Source: Catenibacillus scindens (GTDB lineage Bacteria > Bacillota > Clostridia > Lachnospirales > Lachnospiraceae). From it: a stretch of DNA of 64,000 bases. Made by a program: the position numbers and the translations under genes. Below the pieces are notes generated by a model. It made no database searches. It was not told where the DNA came from and saw only the letters and a list, made by a program, of their open reading frames with translations. Location: NCBI RefSeq assembly GCF_014202115.1, contig NZ_JACHFW010000001.1:434001-498000 (forward strand). The letters are read 5' to 3'. Below, piece by piece: positions 28,495 to 37,088 of this stretch; positions within the stretch are counted from its first letter, which is position 1; every line of letters begins with the position of its first letter.

Positions 28495-30996
28495 TTAAAC
28501 ATTCACTGTAATTTTCTCCAGATGCCAGATATCTTTGACATATTCTTCGATGGTCCTATCTGATGAAAACTTGCCTACACTGGCAATATTTAAAATTGCC
28601 ATTTTCGCCCAGTTGTTCCTGTCTTTATAGGCTTTATTGACACGGGCCTGGGCCTGAGCGTAGGAGCGGAAATCCTTCAGATTGAAGTACACATCCGGGC
28701 GGTCATAACCTGTGCCTTTAAGAAGGGAGGTGTAAATCTCATTAAAGAGATCTCCTTCCTTAGAGTATGTGCCGTCCACAAGCTGCTCAAGAACTTTGCG
28801 CAGATCTCCGTCAGAATTATAAATATCATACGGATTATAACCGCCGTTGGCCTCATAGGCCATAACCTCCTCGGCAGACATACCAAAGATAAACATATTT
28901 TCTTCGCCCACTTCTTCAGCCATCTCCACATTGGCTCCGTCCATAGTGCCAATGGTAAGAGCGCCGTTAAGCATGAACTTCATATTACCAGTACCTGACG
29001 CCTCTTTGCTGGCTGTGGATATCTGCTCTGATACATCGCTGGCCGCGAAAATGATCTCCGCATTGGATACCCGGTAATTCTCAATAAATACCACTTTCAA
29101 CTTGCCGTTGATGGTCGGATCGTTATTGACCACATCCGCCACGGAATTGATCAGCTTAATGGTCTCTTTCGCCCGCTTATAGCCGGCTGCGGCCTTGGCG
29201 CCGAAAATAAAGGTGGTCGGATAAAAATCCATGTTAGGGTTGGCCTTTAACTGATTATACAGGTACATCACATGAAGGATGTTCATTAACTGGCGTTTAT
29301 ACTCATGGAGACGTTTGACCTGAACATCGAAAATAGTGTTGGGGTCCACATCAATGCCGTTATGCTCCTTAATATATTTTGCCAGACGCAATTTGTTCTG
29401 ATATTTAATATCCATAAACTCTTTCTGGACCGTAGGATCATCAGCATATTTTTCAAGGCCTTTAATCTGGGAAAGATCTGTGATCCACCCGTCAGTCCCG
29501 ATCTTCTTTGTCACCCACTCTGCCTGTAGAGGATTGGCATGAAGAAGAAAACGGCACTGAGTAATACCGTTAGTCTTATTGGAAAACTTCTCCGGCATCA
29601 TCTCATAAAAATCTTTCAGTTCCCGTTTCTCAAGAATCTCTGTGTGAAGGCGGGCTACGCCATTGACCGATGAACCACCCACAATGGCCATGTTAGCCAT
29701 ACGGATCTGCCCCTCATAAATAACAGCCATGCTCTTGACCTTATTGTACTGATTTGGATAACGCTCCTCAATCTGGTTGACGAAACGGCGGTTAATCTCT
29801 TCCACGATCTGGTACACACGGGGCAGCAGGCGCATAAACAGATCCACCGGCCATTTTTCCAAAGCCTCCGCCATAATCGTATGGTTTGTATAAGCGCAGC
29901 ACTTTGTCGTAATATCCCACGCCTCATCCCACTCAAGATCCTCCTCATCTACAAGGATTCGCATCAGTTCCGCCACAGCAATGGTTGGATGAGTATCGTT
30001 CATCTGGAAGCAGACTTTTTCGTACAATTTATGGATATCATTGTTATTTAACTCTTTATATTTCTGGATGGCTCTCTGTATGCTGGCAGATACAAAGAAA
30101 TACTGCTGTTTCAAACGCAGTTCTTTGCCGCTGTAATGGCTGTCGTTCGGATAAAGAACCTCCACAATACTTTTTGCCAGATTTTCCTGCTCCACTGCCT
30201 TCGTATAATTTCCTTTATCAAAAGACTCCAGATTAAATTCCACAATAGGCTCAGCGTCCCAAATTCTCAGCGTATTGATCATATTGTTTCCATAGCCCAC
30301 AATGGGGAGATCGTAGGGAACTGCGTACACTGACTGATAATCGGTCTGTACAAAACGGTTTTTATGGGCCTGTTCATCCCACACAACCCGGACATAGCCG
30401 CCGAATTTGATCTCCTGTTTATACTCAGCCCGCTTGATCTCGAAAGGATAGCCATTCTTTAACCAGTTATCGGGGACTTCAATCTGATAACCATTTTCAA
30501 TCTTCTGTTTGAAAAGTCCGTATTTATAACGGATACCGCATCCGTAAGCCGGATAGCCCAGGGTTGACAATGAATCCAGGAAACATGCGGCTAAACGTCC
30601 CAGGCCGCCGTTTCCAAGAGCCGGATCCGGCTCCTGGTCTTCAACAACATTAATGTCAATGCCCATCTCATCTAAAACCTCTGACACTTCTTTATAACAG
30701 CGCAGATTAATCAGGTTATTGCCAAGGGCACGACCGATAAGAAACTCCATGGACAAATAATATACAATTTTAGGATTTGTGTCATTATAAGTTTTATGAG
30801 TAGCAAGCCATTCGTCTACAATAATATCCTTAACCGCAAGAGAAACGGCCTGGAAAATTTCCTCCTGGCTGGCATGGTCAATGGTCTTTCGGAATAACAG
30901 TTTGACATTTTCCTGAATTTCTTTTTTAAATACAGCTTTATCAAATAATTTGTTCTTTGCCGGTGTACTTTCCACCGATGTCACTTTTTCTTTCAC
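28495..30996 (-). CDS. glgP: Glycogen/maltodextrin phosphorylase
   Basis: Releases glucose-1-phosphate from alpha-1,4-glucans using pyridoxal phosphate. About 833 residues, normal family length. Seen: IVYYLSMEFLIGRALGNNL, EPDPALGNGGLGRLAACF, and the PLP-lysine region EASGTGNMKFMLNGALTIGT near residue 670. The AAAGGAG site touches the ATG at 31005 but lies nine bases from GTG 30996, so GTG is the likelier start. The gene begins a few bases after ileS and may be read through from it. Confidence 0.94.
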   Translation of the reverse strand: MKEKVTSVESTPAKNKLFDKAVFKKEIQENVKLLFRKTIDHASQEEIFQAVSLAVKDIIVDEWLATHKTYNDTNPKIVYYLSMEFLIGRALGNNLINLRCYKEVSEVLDEMGIDINVVEDQEPDPALGNGGLGRLAACFLDSLSTLGYPAYGCGIRYKYGLFKQKIENGYQIEVPDNWLKNGYPFEIKRAEYKQEIKFGGYVRVVWDEQAHKNRFVQTDYQSVYAVPYDLPIVGYGNNMINTLRIWDAEPIVEFNLESFDKGNYTKAVEQENLAKSIVEVLYPNDSHYSGKELRLKQQYFFVSASIQRAIQKYKELNNNDIHKLYEKVCFQMNDTHPTIAVAELMRILVDEEDLEWDEAWDITTKCCAYTNHTIMAEALEKWPVDLFMRLLPRVYQIVEEINRRFVNQIEERYPNQYNKVKSMAVIYEGQIRMANMAIVGGSSVNGVARLHTEILEKRELKDFYEMMPEKFSNKTNGITQCRFLLHANPLQAEWVTKKIGTDGWITDLSQIKGLEKYADDPTVQKEFMDIKYQNKLRLAKYIKEHNGIDVDPNTIFDVQVKRLHEYKRQLMNILHVMYLYNQLKANPNMDFYPTTFIFGAKAAAGYKRAKETIKLINSVADVVNNDPTINGKLKVVFIENYRVSNAEIIFAASDVSEQISTASKEASGTGNMKFMLNGALTIGTMDGANVEMAEEVGEENMFIFGMSAEEVMAYEANGGYNPYDIYNSDGDLRKVLEQLVDGTYSKEGDLFNEIYTSLLKGTGYDRPDVYFNLKDFRSYAQAQARVNKAYKDRNNWAKMAILNIASVGKFSSDRTIEEYVKDIWHLEKITVNV

Positions 30997-31011
30997 AACG
31001 AGCATCTCCTT

Positions 31012-34000
31012 TCATTGGATGCGTGTCACGCCCAGTGTCACTTTTTCACCGTTAATATTCCATTCTTTCACATAACCAAAAGCCCCATCATAGCAAACTT
31101 TATCCGCCATAACTTCCGACCGGATCTGATCTTCATTATCCTTAATCACCTGGGCAACCCTGTCGTTTCCTTCCATGGAAATCTCAATGTGATCCATCAC
31201 CTCAAAGCCGGCCTCCTTGCGCATAGTCTGGATCTTGGACATGATCTCCCGGACAAAACCCTCTTCCAGAAGCTCATCGCTTAAATTAGTATCCAAAACG
31301 ACAGTCACGTCTCTCTCTGTGCTGGATACATAGCCGTCAGTGTGGGCTGCCTCAATGAGCAGGTCTTCTTCTAAAAGCTCACATGAATCTCCGTCCGCCT
31401 CCACGGTGAGATGTCCCTGGGATTTAAGCTGCGCCATAGCCTCATGCCCGTCAATGCCTGAGAGGATCTGCCGCAGAACACCCAGCTTTTTAGGATATTT
31501 CAGCTTTAACGTCTGGAAATTCGGCTTAAATGTGTAGGAAATAAACGGACTGACATCGTCCACAAACTCCACATGCTTCACATTCAGCTCATCGGCAATG
31601 ATCTCCCGGAAAAATTCAGGAAGTTCAAAATTGGCTTTAATATACATCTGACCAATAGGCTGACGGTTTTTAATATTAGCGGCATTGCGGCAGGCACGGC
31701 CCTGTACCACAACCTGGAGGACAAGATCCATATCTTTTTCCAGCTCTTTATCAATATATGCTTCCTCCACCGCAGGGAAGTCACACAAATGAATACTTTC
31801 CGGCGCGTTCTTATCCACACTTCTCACAAGATTCTGATAAATCTCCTCGGTCATAAAGGGGATCATAGGCGCTGCGGCCTTGCAGATCGTCACAAGGGCA
31901 GTATACAGAGTCATATAGGCGTTGATCTTATCCTGCTCCATGCCTTTGGCCCAGAAACGCTCCCGGCTGCGGCGCACATACCAGTTACTCATATCGTCCA
32001 CAAACTCCTGGAGTTCCCGGGCGGCCTCAGGAATACGGTAAGCGGCCAGATGGTCATCCACTGCTTTGACAGTGGAATTTAACTTGGACAAAAGCCACTT
32101 GTCCATGACAGACAATTTATCATATTCCAATGTATATTCTAAAGCATTAAAGTTATCAATATTTGCGTATAATACAAAGAATGCGTAAGTATTCCATAAA
32201 GTTCCCATGAACTTGCGCTGGCCTTCCATGACAGCTTTGCCGTGGAAACGATTTGGCAGCCAGGGCGCGCTGTTAATGTAAAAATACCAGCGGATGGCAT
32301 CCGCTCCGTATGTTTCCAGAGCCTCAAAAGGATCTACGGCGTTGCCTTTGGACTTGCTCATCTTCTGACCGTTCTCATCCTGCACATGGCCAAGGACAAT
32401 AACATTTTTGTAAGGCGCCTTGTTAAAGATCAGTGTGGAGATGGCCAGCAGTGAGTAAAACCATCCGCGGGTCTGATCTACAGCCTCGGAAATAAAATCT
32501 GCCGGGAACTGGGATTTAAACAGTTCTTCATTTTCAAATGGATAGTGATGCTGGGCAAATGGCATGGAACCAGAGTCAAACCAGCAGTCAATCACTTCCG
32601 GCACGCGGTGCATCTGCTTTCCGCATTTCGGGCACTTGATGGTCACAGCGTCAATGTAAGGGCGGTGCAGCTCGATCTCGTCGGGACAGTTGTCGGACAT
32701 TTCCTTTAATTCATCAATGCTTCCGATAGCGTGCTGATGGCCGCACTCACATTCCCAGATATTAAGCGGTGTTCCCCAGTAACGGTTGCGACTCAGCCCC
32801 CAGTCCTGAACATTTTCCAGCCAGTCGCCGAAGCGGCCTTTGCCGATGCTCTCCGGAATCCAGTTGATCGTATTATTGTTGCGGATCAGATCCTCCTTCA
32901 CCGCAGTCATCTTAATAAACCATGATTCTCTCGCGTAATAGATCAGGGGCGTATCGCAGCGCCAGCAGTGAGGATAGCTGTGTTCAAACTTTGGCGCGGA
33001 GAATAAAAGTCCCCGCTCATCCAGATCTTTAAGGATCATCGGGTCTGCTTTTTTGCAAAATGTCCCGGCCCACGGCGTATCCGCCGCCATCTCGCCTTTG
33101 GCGTCCACAAGCTGCAGGAAAGGCAGGTCGTATTTGCGGCCCACATTGGAGTCGTCCTCACCAAAGGCCGGAGCGATATGAACCACGCCAGTACCGTCAG
33201 TGAGTGTAACGTAATTGTCGCAGGTTACATAATATGCCTTTTTATTCAAATTTGTAAAAGAATAGAGGGGCTCATACTCTTTGTATTCCAGCTCTTTTCC
33301 TTTATATGTCGCAAGGAGCTGGCAGTCTTCCCCAAGGACCTTCTCCACAAGGGCCTCCGCCATATAATAGGTATAGTCTCCCTGTTTTACTTTCACATAG
33401 TTCTCATCAGGATTGACGCACAGCGCCACGTTGGACGGCAGCGTCCACGGGGTTGTGGTCCATGCCAGGATATAGGCATCCTCATCTTTGACTTTAAACC
33501 GAACCACAGCGGAGCGTTCCTTAACATCCTTGTAGCCCTGGGCAACCTCATGGCTGGACAGAGGCGTCCCGCAGCGTGGACAGTAAGGCACAATCTTATA
33601 GCCTTTATACAACAGACCCTTTTCCCAAATCTTTTTCAGCGCCCACCACTCGGATTCAATAAAATCATTGTGATAGGTGACATAGGGATGTTCCATATCC
33701 GCCCAGAAGCCTACAGTTCCTGAAAAATCCTCCCACATGCCTTTATATTTCCACACACTTTCTTTACAGTGTTCGATAAACGGTTCCAGACCATACTCCT
33801 CGATCTGTTCCTTGCCGTCCAACCCAAGTTTTTTCTCTACCTCAAGCTCTACAGGAAGTCCGTGTGTATCCCATCCCGCTTTTCTCGGCACTTGATAGCC
33901 TTTCATTGTTTTATAACGGGGGATCATGTCCTTAATGACACGGGTTAGCACATGGCCGATATGGGGTTTTCCGTTGGCTGTTGGCGGGCCGTCATAAAAG

Positions 34001-34125
34001 ATAAATTCCGGGCAGCCTTCTTTTGACTTAATACTTTTTTCAAAAATATGCTCGTCTTCCCAGAATTTTTCAACCTGTTTTTCCCGCTGTACGAAATTGA
34101 GATTGGTATCTACTTTTTGGTACAC
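31012..34125 (-). CDS. ileS: Isoleucyl-tRNA synthetase
   Basis: Charges tRNA-Ile and edits valine. About 1,037 residues, in the range of the long (type 2) form. HIGH motif at residues 55-58 (KPHIGHVLT), editing domain with AWTTTPWTLPSNVAL, KMSKSKG near 587, and a C-terminal anticodon domain. I place the start at GTG 34125: the ribosome site AAAGGAGG lies inside the frame that begins at the upstream ATG 34149, so that ATG cannot use it. Expression is expected to be controlled by the T-box upstream. Confidence 0.94.
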   Translation of the reverse strand: MYQKVDTNLNFVQREKQVEKFWEDEHIFEKSIKSKEGCPEFIFYDGPPTANGKPHIGHVLTRVIKDMIPRYKTMKGYQVPRKAGWDTHGLPVELEVEKKLGLDGKEQIEEYGLEPFIEHCKESVWKYKGMWEDFSGTVGFWADMEHPYVTYHNDFIESEWWALKKIWEKGLLYKGYKIVPYCPRCGTPLSSHEVAQGYKDVKERSAVVRFKVKDEDAYILAWTTTPWTLPSNVALCVNPDENYVKVKQGDYTYYMAEALVEKVLGEDCQLLATYKGKELEYKEYEPLYSFTNLNKKAYYVTCDNYVTLTDGTGVVHIAPAFGEDDSNVGRKYDLPFLQLVDAKGEMAADTPWAGTFCKKADPMILKDLDERGLLFSAPKFEHSYPHCWRCDTPLIYYARESWFIKMTAVKEDLIRNNNTINWIPESIGKGRFGDWLENVQDWGLSRNRYWGTPLNIWECECGHQHAIGSIDELKEMSDNCPDEIELHRPYIDAVTIKCPKCGKQMHRVPEVIDCWFDSGSMPFAQHHYPFENEELFKSQFPADFISEAVDQTRGWFYSLLAISTLIFNKAPYKNVIVLGHVQDENGQKMSKSKGNAVDPFEALETYGADAIRWYFYINSAPWLPNRFHGKAVMEGQRKFMGTLWNTYAFFVLYANIDNFNALEYTLEYDKLSVMDKWLLSKLNSTVKAVDDHLAAYRIPEAARELQEFVDDMSNWYVRRSRERFWAKGMEQDKINAYMTLYTALVTICKAAAPMIPFMTEEIYQNLVRSVDKNAPESIHLCDFPAVEEAYIDKELEKDMDLVLQVVVQGRACRNAANIKNRQPIGQMYIKANFELPEFFREIIADELNVKHVEFVDDVSPFISYTFKPNFQTLKLKYPKKLGVLRQILSGIDGHEAMAQLKSQGHLTVEADGDSCELLEEDLLIEAAHTDGYVSSTERDVTVVLDTNLSDELLEEGFVREIMSKIQTMRKEAGFEVMDHIEISMEGNDRVAQVIKDNEDQIRSEVMADKVCYDGAFGYVKEWNINGEKVTLGVTRIQ

Positions 34126-34151
34126 CGTTATTTTCCTCCTTTTGTTCATTT

Positions 34152-34180
34152 AAAAAAGAATCCTGCTCCGCAGGATTCTT
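34152..34180 (-). terminator. Second intrinsic terminator just before ileS
   Basis: AAGAATCCTGC and GCAGGATTCTT are perfect 11-base arms with a three-base loop, followed on the minus strand by TTTTTT. It ends about ten bases before the ileS ribosome site, downstream of the T-box terminator. An intrinsic terminator here would block ileS unless it is overcome. Confidence 0.7.
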
Positions 34181-34183
34181 GGC

Positions 34184-34290
34184 CTGCGGCGGGTTGCCCA
34201 AGCAACATTTTCCATTCCGCCGCAGCGAGATCCAAAGCGGAGCCTTTTTATTTCATAGAAAACGAAGTTTCCTATGAAATAAAAAAGGCT
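34184..34290 (-). other. Extra hairpins between T-box and ileS
   Basis: Two stems occupy this part of the leader. One pairs 34184-34192 with 34217-34225 (CTGCGGCGG/CCGCCGCAG) plus an inner GTTGC/GCAAC. The other spans 34241-34290 with about 22 paired bases and reuses the 3' strand and T run of the T-box terminator. They are not part of a standard T-box leader. Confidence 0.6.
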
Positions 34291-34576
34291 TTCATCCCCA
34301 GAAAAGGACGAAAGCCTGCTGTTTCGCAACCACCTTATTCCATCATACATCTTATATGCGTTTCCTTTAACGGTGAAAAGCCGGCGGGGCCTACTTAAAA
34401 ATTCAGCCTGCAACTCCGAAGTGATCTTCACCAGACGCTACTCATACCGGCCTTCCACCATCGCCGGCTCGCTAAAACTTTCACCGCCTGACTACTCTCT
34501 CCATCTGCGTTTTTCATTCATCAGTCAGAGGATTCCCAAAAGAGCCGCTGTTCATACAAAAAACTCCCGGAATCCA
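34281..34576 (-). promoter_or_regulatory. T-box riboswitch, probably isoleucine-specific
   Basis: Leader RNA that senses uncharged tRNA-Ile. The conserved T-box core reads AATAAGGTGGTTGCG at 34339-34325. It precedes a terminator stem AGGCTTTCGTCC/GGATGAAAGCCT (34286-34317) with six T. A stem I region with AGAGAG lies at about 34490-34500, and a candidate specifier ATC (Ile) at 34425-34423 sits in GAAGATCACTTC. Specifier placement is inference from position and the gene served. Confidence 0.85.
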
Positions 34577-34582
34577 TATATC

Positions 34583-34611
34583 ATCATAATATAGTTTACT
34601 TTTTCTGTCAA
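34583..34611 (-). promoter_or_regulatory. Sigma-A promoter of ileS
   Basis: Minus strand TTGACA (34611-34606), 17-base spacer, TATGAT (34588-34583). The -35 overlaps the stop codon of the upstream small gene. Confidence 0.8.
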
Positions 34612-34874
34612 CTATTCTCCGGCTTAAAAGCGACAAATTTTTCGCCTTTATAAGTCAACTGTCCCCTCATCCCCGTCGTCAGCTTTCCCGCCTGGGAATC
34701 GGATAAGCGGAAGGTCATCTCTCCCTCGCCCTCGGTCATGGCAAAGGTCACTTTTGACCAGCTCGACGCCGATGACAATGGCACATTTCTGGCCATGGTC
34801 ATGGTGGGATTTGCCGCCGTCACCTCCACGATATCCATAACCTTCACATTCACTGTCACTTTTTCATTTCTCAT
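34608..34874 (-). CDS. Small DUF2500-like protein, soluble paralogue
   Basis: About 88 residues from ATG 34874 (GGGG nine bases upstream). It has no membrane segment. The pattern KVMDIVEV...KVTFAM...GEMTFRLSD...GMRGQLTYKGEKFVAFKPE matches the C-terminal domain of the membrane-anchored gene at 35,961, so the two are paralogues in one operon. The fold resembles the DUF2500/DUF7489 beta-domain group; function is unknown. Confidence 0.65.
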   Translation of the reverse strand: MRNEKVTVNVKVMDIVEVTAANPTMTMARNVPLSSASSWSKVTFAMTEGEGEMTFRLSDSQAGKLTTGMRGQLTYKGEKFVAFKPENS

Positions 34875-34942
34875 AAACATACACCCCTTTTTCTGAATTT
34901 TAACACAATGCCATTTTCCTGGCAAGGCAGATGAAATTCCCC

Positions 34943-35935
34943 CTAATGGCCATTCACAAGCCCTGCCGCTCCATCCTTTCCGGATAGTATAAACCCGAAG
35001 GCCACTGTATCCGGGGCCGGGAACCGGCCCATATACTTTCCATTCATATCATAAATATCCGCTTCATAAAGATCCTCTAAAATCTTGTCCCCGCCATTTC
35101 CCTCCAAAGCGTCCTCACTGTGACAGATATAAATGAAGGAGCCATCGCTGATCACAATACTGTCAGGGTGAAATTCTTCTGGCACAAAGCTGGCACAGAC
35201 GGCATTTCCTTTAAGATCATAAACCTCCATCTCATTCTCCGGGTTTATGTAAATGATCTTGCCCGGACAATAGGCCGGAAGGGCGGATGTGGGAACCGGG
35301 TACTCCCGCCATTTTTCATCACTGAACGTATAGATGCCATAGTAAAACCGGGACGCCCCCGGCTCTGACAGGTGATAGAGAATGGCCATGTGTCCGGGAT
35401 AAAAGTGGACGTCCACTACGGAAGGTGTTTTTCCCTGGAAACTGGAGGAATACAGAACTTCCTCCCCCGCCGAATCCGCCTCCAGCAAACAGCGCCGCAG
35501 CTCTATCGCCGGAAGAATGTCGATGCCGCCCGGCCGAAAGTAAGTATAGTAAATATAACCGTTATCAAACACCGCGTTAAAGGAAGCTCCGTTGTAAGCC
35601 CGCCATGTAAAATCAGAAATCTTTTTGATCACCCTGTAATCCTCGGTGTATGGCTCTTTCTCTTTAATCCTCAGGGTATTTCCCTCACAGGCCGCCGTGT
35701 AGATCATATCTTTGTCATATCCCACAGCGCATCCCGGATCAACAGCCCCCTGGCAGGCGGACGCCGGATCTTCAGTAATCGAACTGTGAGGACAGTTCTC
35801 CTTCTGACATAAAGGCTCCCATAAATCCTCTGCCGGATTATACGCGTACAGCAAGCCATCCCTCGCTGTCACGGGACGCTCTCCCACCAGGATCACATTG
35901 TGATTATAACTTGGCCCGGAAGCATAGCTGATCAC
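34943..35935 (-). CDS. Probable lipoprotein with beta-propeller-like repeats, start damaged
   Basis: The clear frame begins at GTG 35935, but it continues upstream without a start to a stop at 36031. That upstream part encodes a hydrophobic stretch ending in a lipobox-like LCNGC (about 35953-35995), so a signal peptide is present without a usable start in frame. One extra T in the T7 run at about 35985-35991 would join it to GTG 36018, which has AAAGGA six bases upstream. The mature part has the cysteine signature PLCQKENCPHS...SAC common in Lachnospiraceae surface lipoproteins and repeated short beta-strands. Function unknown. Confidence 0.6.
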   Translation of the reverse strand: MISYASGPSYNHNVILVGERPVTARDGLLYAYNPAEDLWEPLCQKENCPHSSITEDPASACQGAVDPGCAVGYDKDMIYTAACEGNTLRIKEKEPYTEDYRVIKKISDFTWRAYNGASFNAVFDNGYIYYTYFRPGGIDILPAIELRRCLLEADSAGEEVLYSSSFQGKTPSVVDVHFYPGHMAILYHLSEPGASRFYYGIYTFSDEKWREYPVPTSALPAYCPGKIIYINPENEMEVYDLKGNAVCASFVPEEFHPDSIVISDGSFIYICHSEDALEGNGGDKILEDLYEADIYDMNGKYMGRFPAPDTVAFGFILSGKDGAAGLVNGH

Positions 35936-35960
35936 GGCCGGCGAATCGGCGCCGCAGCCA

Positions 35961-36353
35961 TTACAAAGAACGGTCAGGGTCAGGAAAAAAAGAGAGAAAT
36001 GTTGTCCCCCTGTAGCACAAACGTCCTTTCATTCCCTCCACAAGTTTTTCAGCCTTTCTTATGGGCGTTCTCAAAACAACTTCCCCCGGACTGCCCGAAG
36101 GGTCATATGTGGCAAAAGTAACATCAATCTTTCGTATCCCCCATGCAAGGATGGAATTTCTTGATACATACATAGTTGGGTAAGCGTCGGTCAATTCCCT
36201 GACTTTCACCACTCTGGCGTCCATCACTGCCTTTTTATCATGGACACGCCGCCAGATAAGCCACAGGACAATGAAAACAATAATGACTGCCGTAATAATG
36301 ATAATCGTTCCTAGCTGATCCCAGAAATATTTCCAGTCAATGGATGGATTCAT
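35961..36353 (-). CDS. Membrane-anchored DUF2500-like protein
   Basis: About 130 residues from ATG 36353 (GGGGGGAG six bases upstream). One helix at about 15-36 (IIIITAVIIVFIVLWLIW), then a basic stretch and a C-terminal domain with DARVVKVRELTD, KIDVTFATYD and GMKGRLCYRGTTFLSFF. It is the anchored paralogue of the gene at 34,608. Its last 50 bases overlap the out-of-frame signal region of the lipoprotein gene. Confidence 0.65.
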   Translation of the reverse strand: MNPSIDWKYFWDQLGTIIIITAVIIVFIVLWLIWRRVHDKKAVMDARVVKVRELTDAYPTMYVSRNSILAWGIRKIDVTFATYDPSGSPGEVVLRTPIRKAEKLVEGMKGRLCYRGTTFLSFFPDPDRSL

Positions 36354-36484
36354 AAAACTCCCCCCTGTTCCATACACAAACGGCTGCTTCGCAGTCTGAT
36401 TTGAAGCAGGAACCCATCTTCTTACGGGCAAGCCCGACGAATCTGTGTATCTGCTTCAAATCCCATGTGAATAGTAACCAATGT

Positions 36485-36751
36485 TCAGTCAAAATTACAA
36501 AACAGGACGCCGATCCCTGTGGCGACAATGGCCGGGAACAGCATACCAAGACTTGTAAATTCTCCCACAACACATAGTCCGTAGATCAGACTGCACCAGT
36601 ACCGCACTGCAGAACATACGATCAGGAGCCAGAACAGTCTTTTGATAAGATAGACGATTTGCTGTGAACGGCTTCTTGAATAGCCAAAAAAGAACATCTT
36701 CAATTTTGAATCTCCGGGTTTATTTTCATGATTTTCAGCCTTCAATGGCAT
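36485..36751 (-). CDS. Small two-helix membrane protein, unknown
   Basis: An 88-residue protein with a polar N-terminus (MPLKAENHENKPGDSK), then two hydrophobic segments at about 33-60 and 66-85. ATG 36751 follows GGAGGAGGGGG closely. It lies in the same minus-strand unit as the DUF2500-like genes. No family recognised. Confidence 0.5.
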   Translation of the reverse strand: MPLKAENHENKPGDSKLKMFFFGYSRSRSQQIVYLIKRLFWLLIVCSAVRYWCSLIYGLCVVGEFTSLGMLFPAIVATGIGVLFCNFD

Positions 36752-36791
36752 CCCCCTCCTCCCCGTATGCGCATCACATCATCACAATAAC

Positions 36792-37000
36792 CTACACTCT
36801 TTTTCTGTGAGTGGCAAAGGCAATCACAGCGCTGGAAATCACTGAGGCAATTAAATATAAGTCAATCACTTTTCCCATAACGTCCCGCATAAAACTGCTG
36901 TCTAACGCGACTGTGACACGGATTAAGATCAATAATAAAATCGCTGACAACACCCATAATACATAAAAAATCCGGATTTTTTTGAAAAAAATTTTTTCAT
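36792..37000 (-). pseudogene. Small two-helix membrane protein gene with a one-base frameshift
   Basis: ATG 37000 with GGGGAG upstream opens a frame that soon stops. In the next frame a continuous coding stretch runs to TAG 36792, giving two hydrophobic helices (YVLWVLSAILLLILIRV and LYLIASVISSAVIAFA) and a basic end. One extra base in the A6-T7 run right after the start codon joins them into about 69 residues. It is the first gene after the promoter at 37,048. Either a sequencing under-call or a true frameshift. Confidence 0.55.
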
Positions 37001-37028
37001 AACACTCCCCTTTTCACAAATTTGCCAA

Positions 37029-37067
37029 CGCCCCTTTTTATACTATAATTGTAGTACGAAAGGGGCG
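37029..37067. promoter_or_regulatory. Operator-like dyad over the promoter
   Basis: CGCCCCTTT (37029-37037) and AAAGGGGCG (37059-37067) are perfect arms; inside them TACTA (37041-37045) and TAGTA (37052-37056) also mirror each other. The dyad covers the -10 box and much of the spacer, as a repressor site would. Confidence 0.55.
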
Positions 37068-37076
37068 TATTGTCAA
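37048..37076 (-). promoter_or_regulatory. Sigma-A promoter of the small membrane protein operon
   Basis: Minus strand TTGACA (37076-37071), 17-base spacer, TACAAT (37053-37048). Confidence 0.75.
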
Positions 37077-37088
37077 TATAACTTTGTT

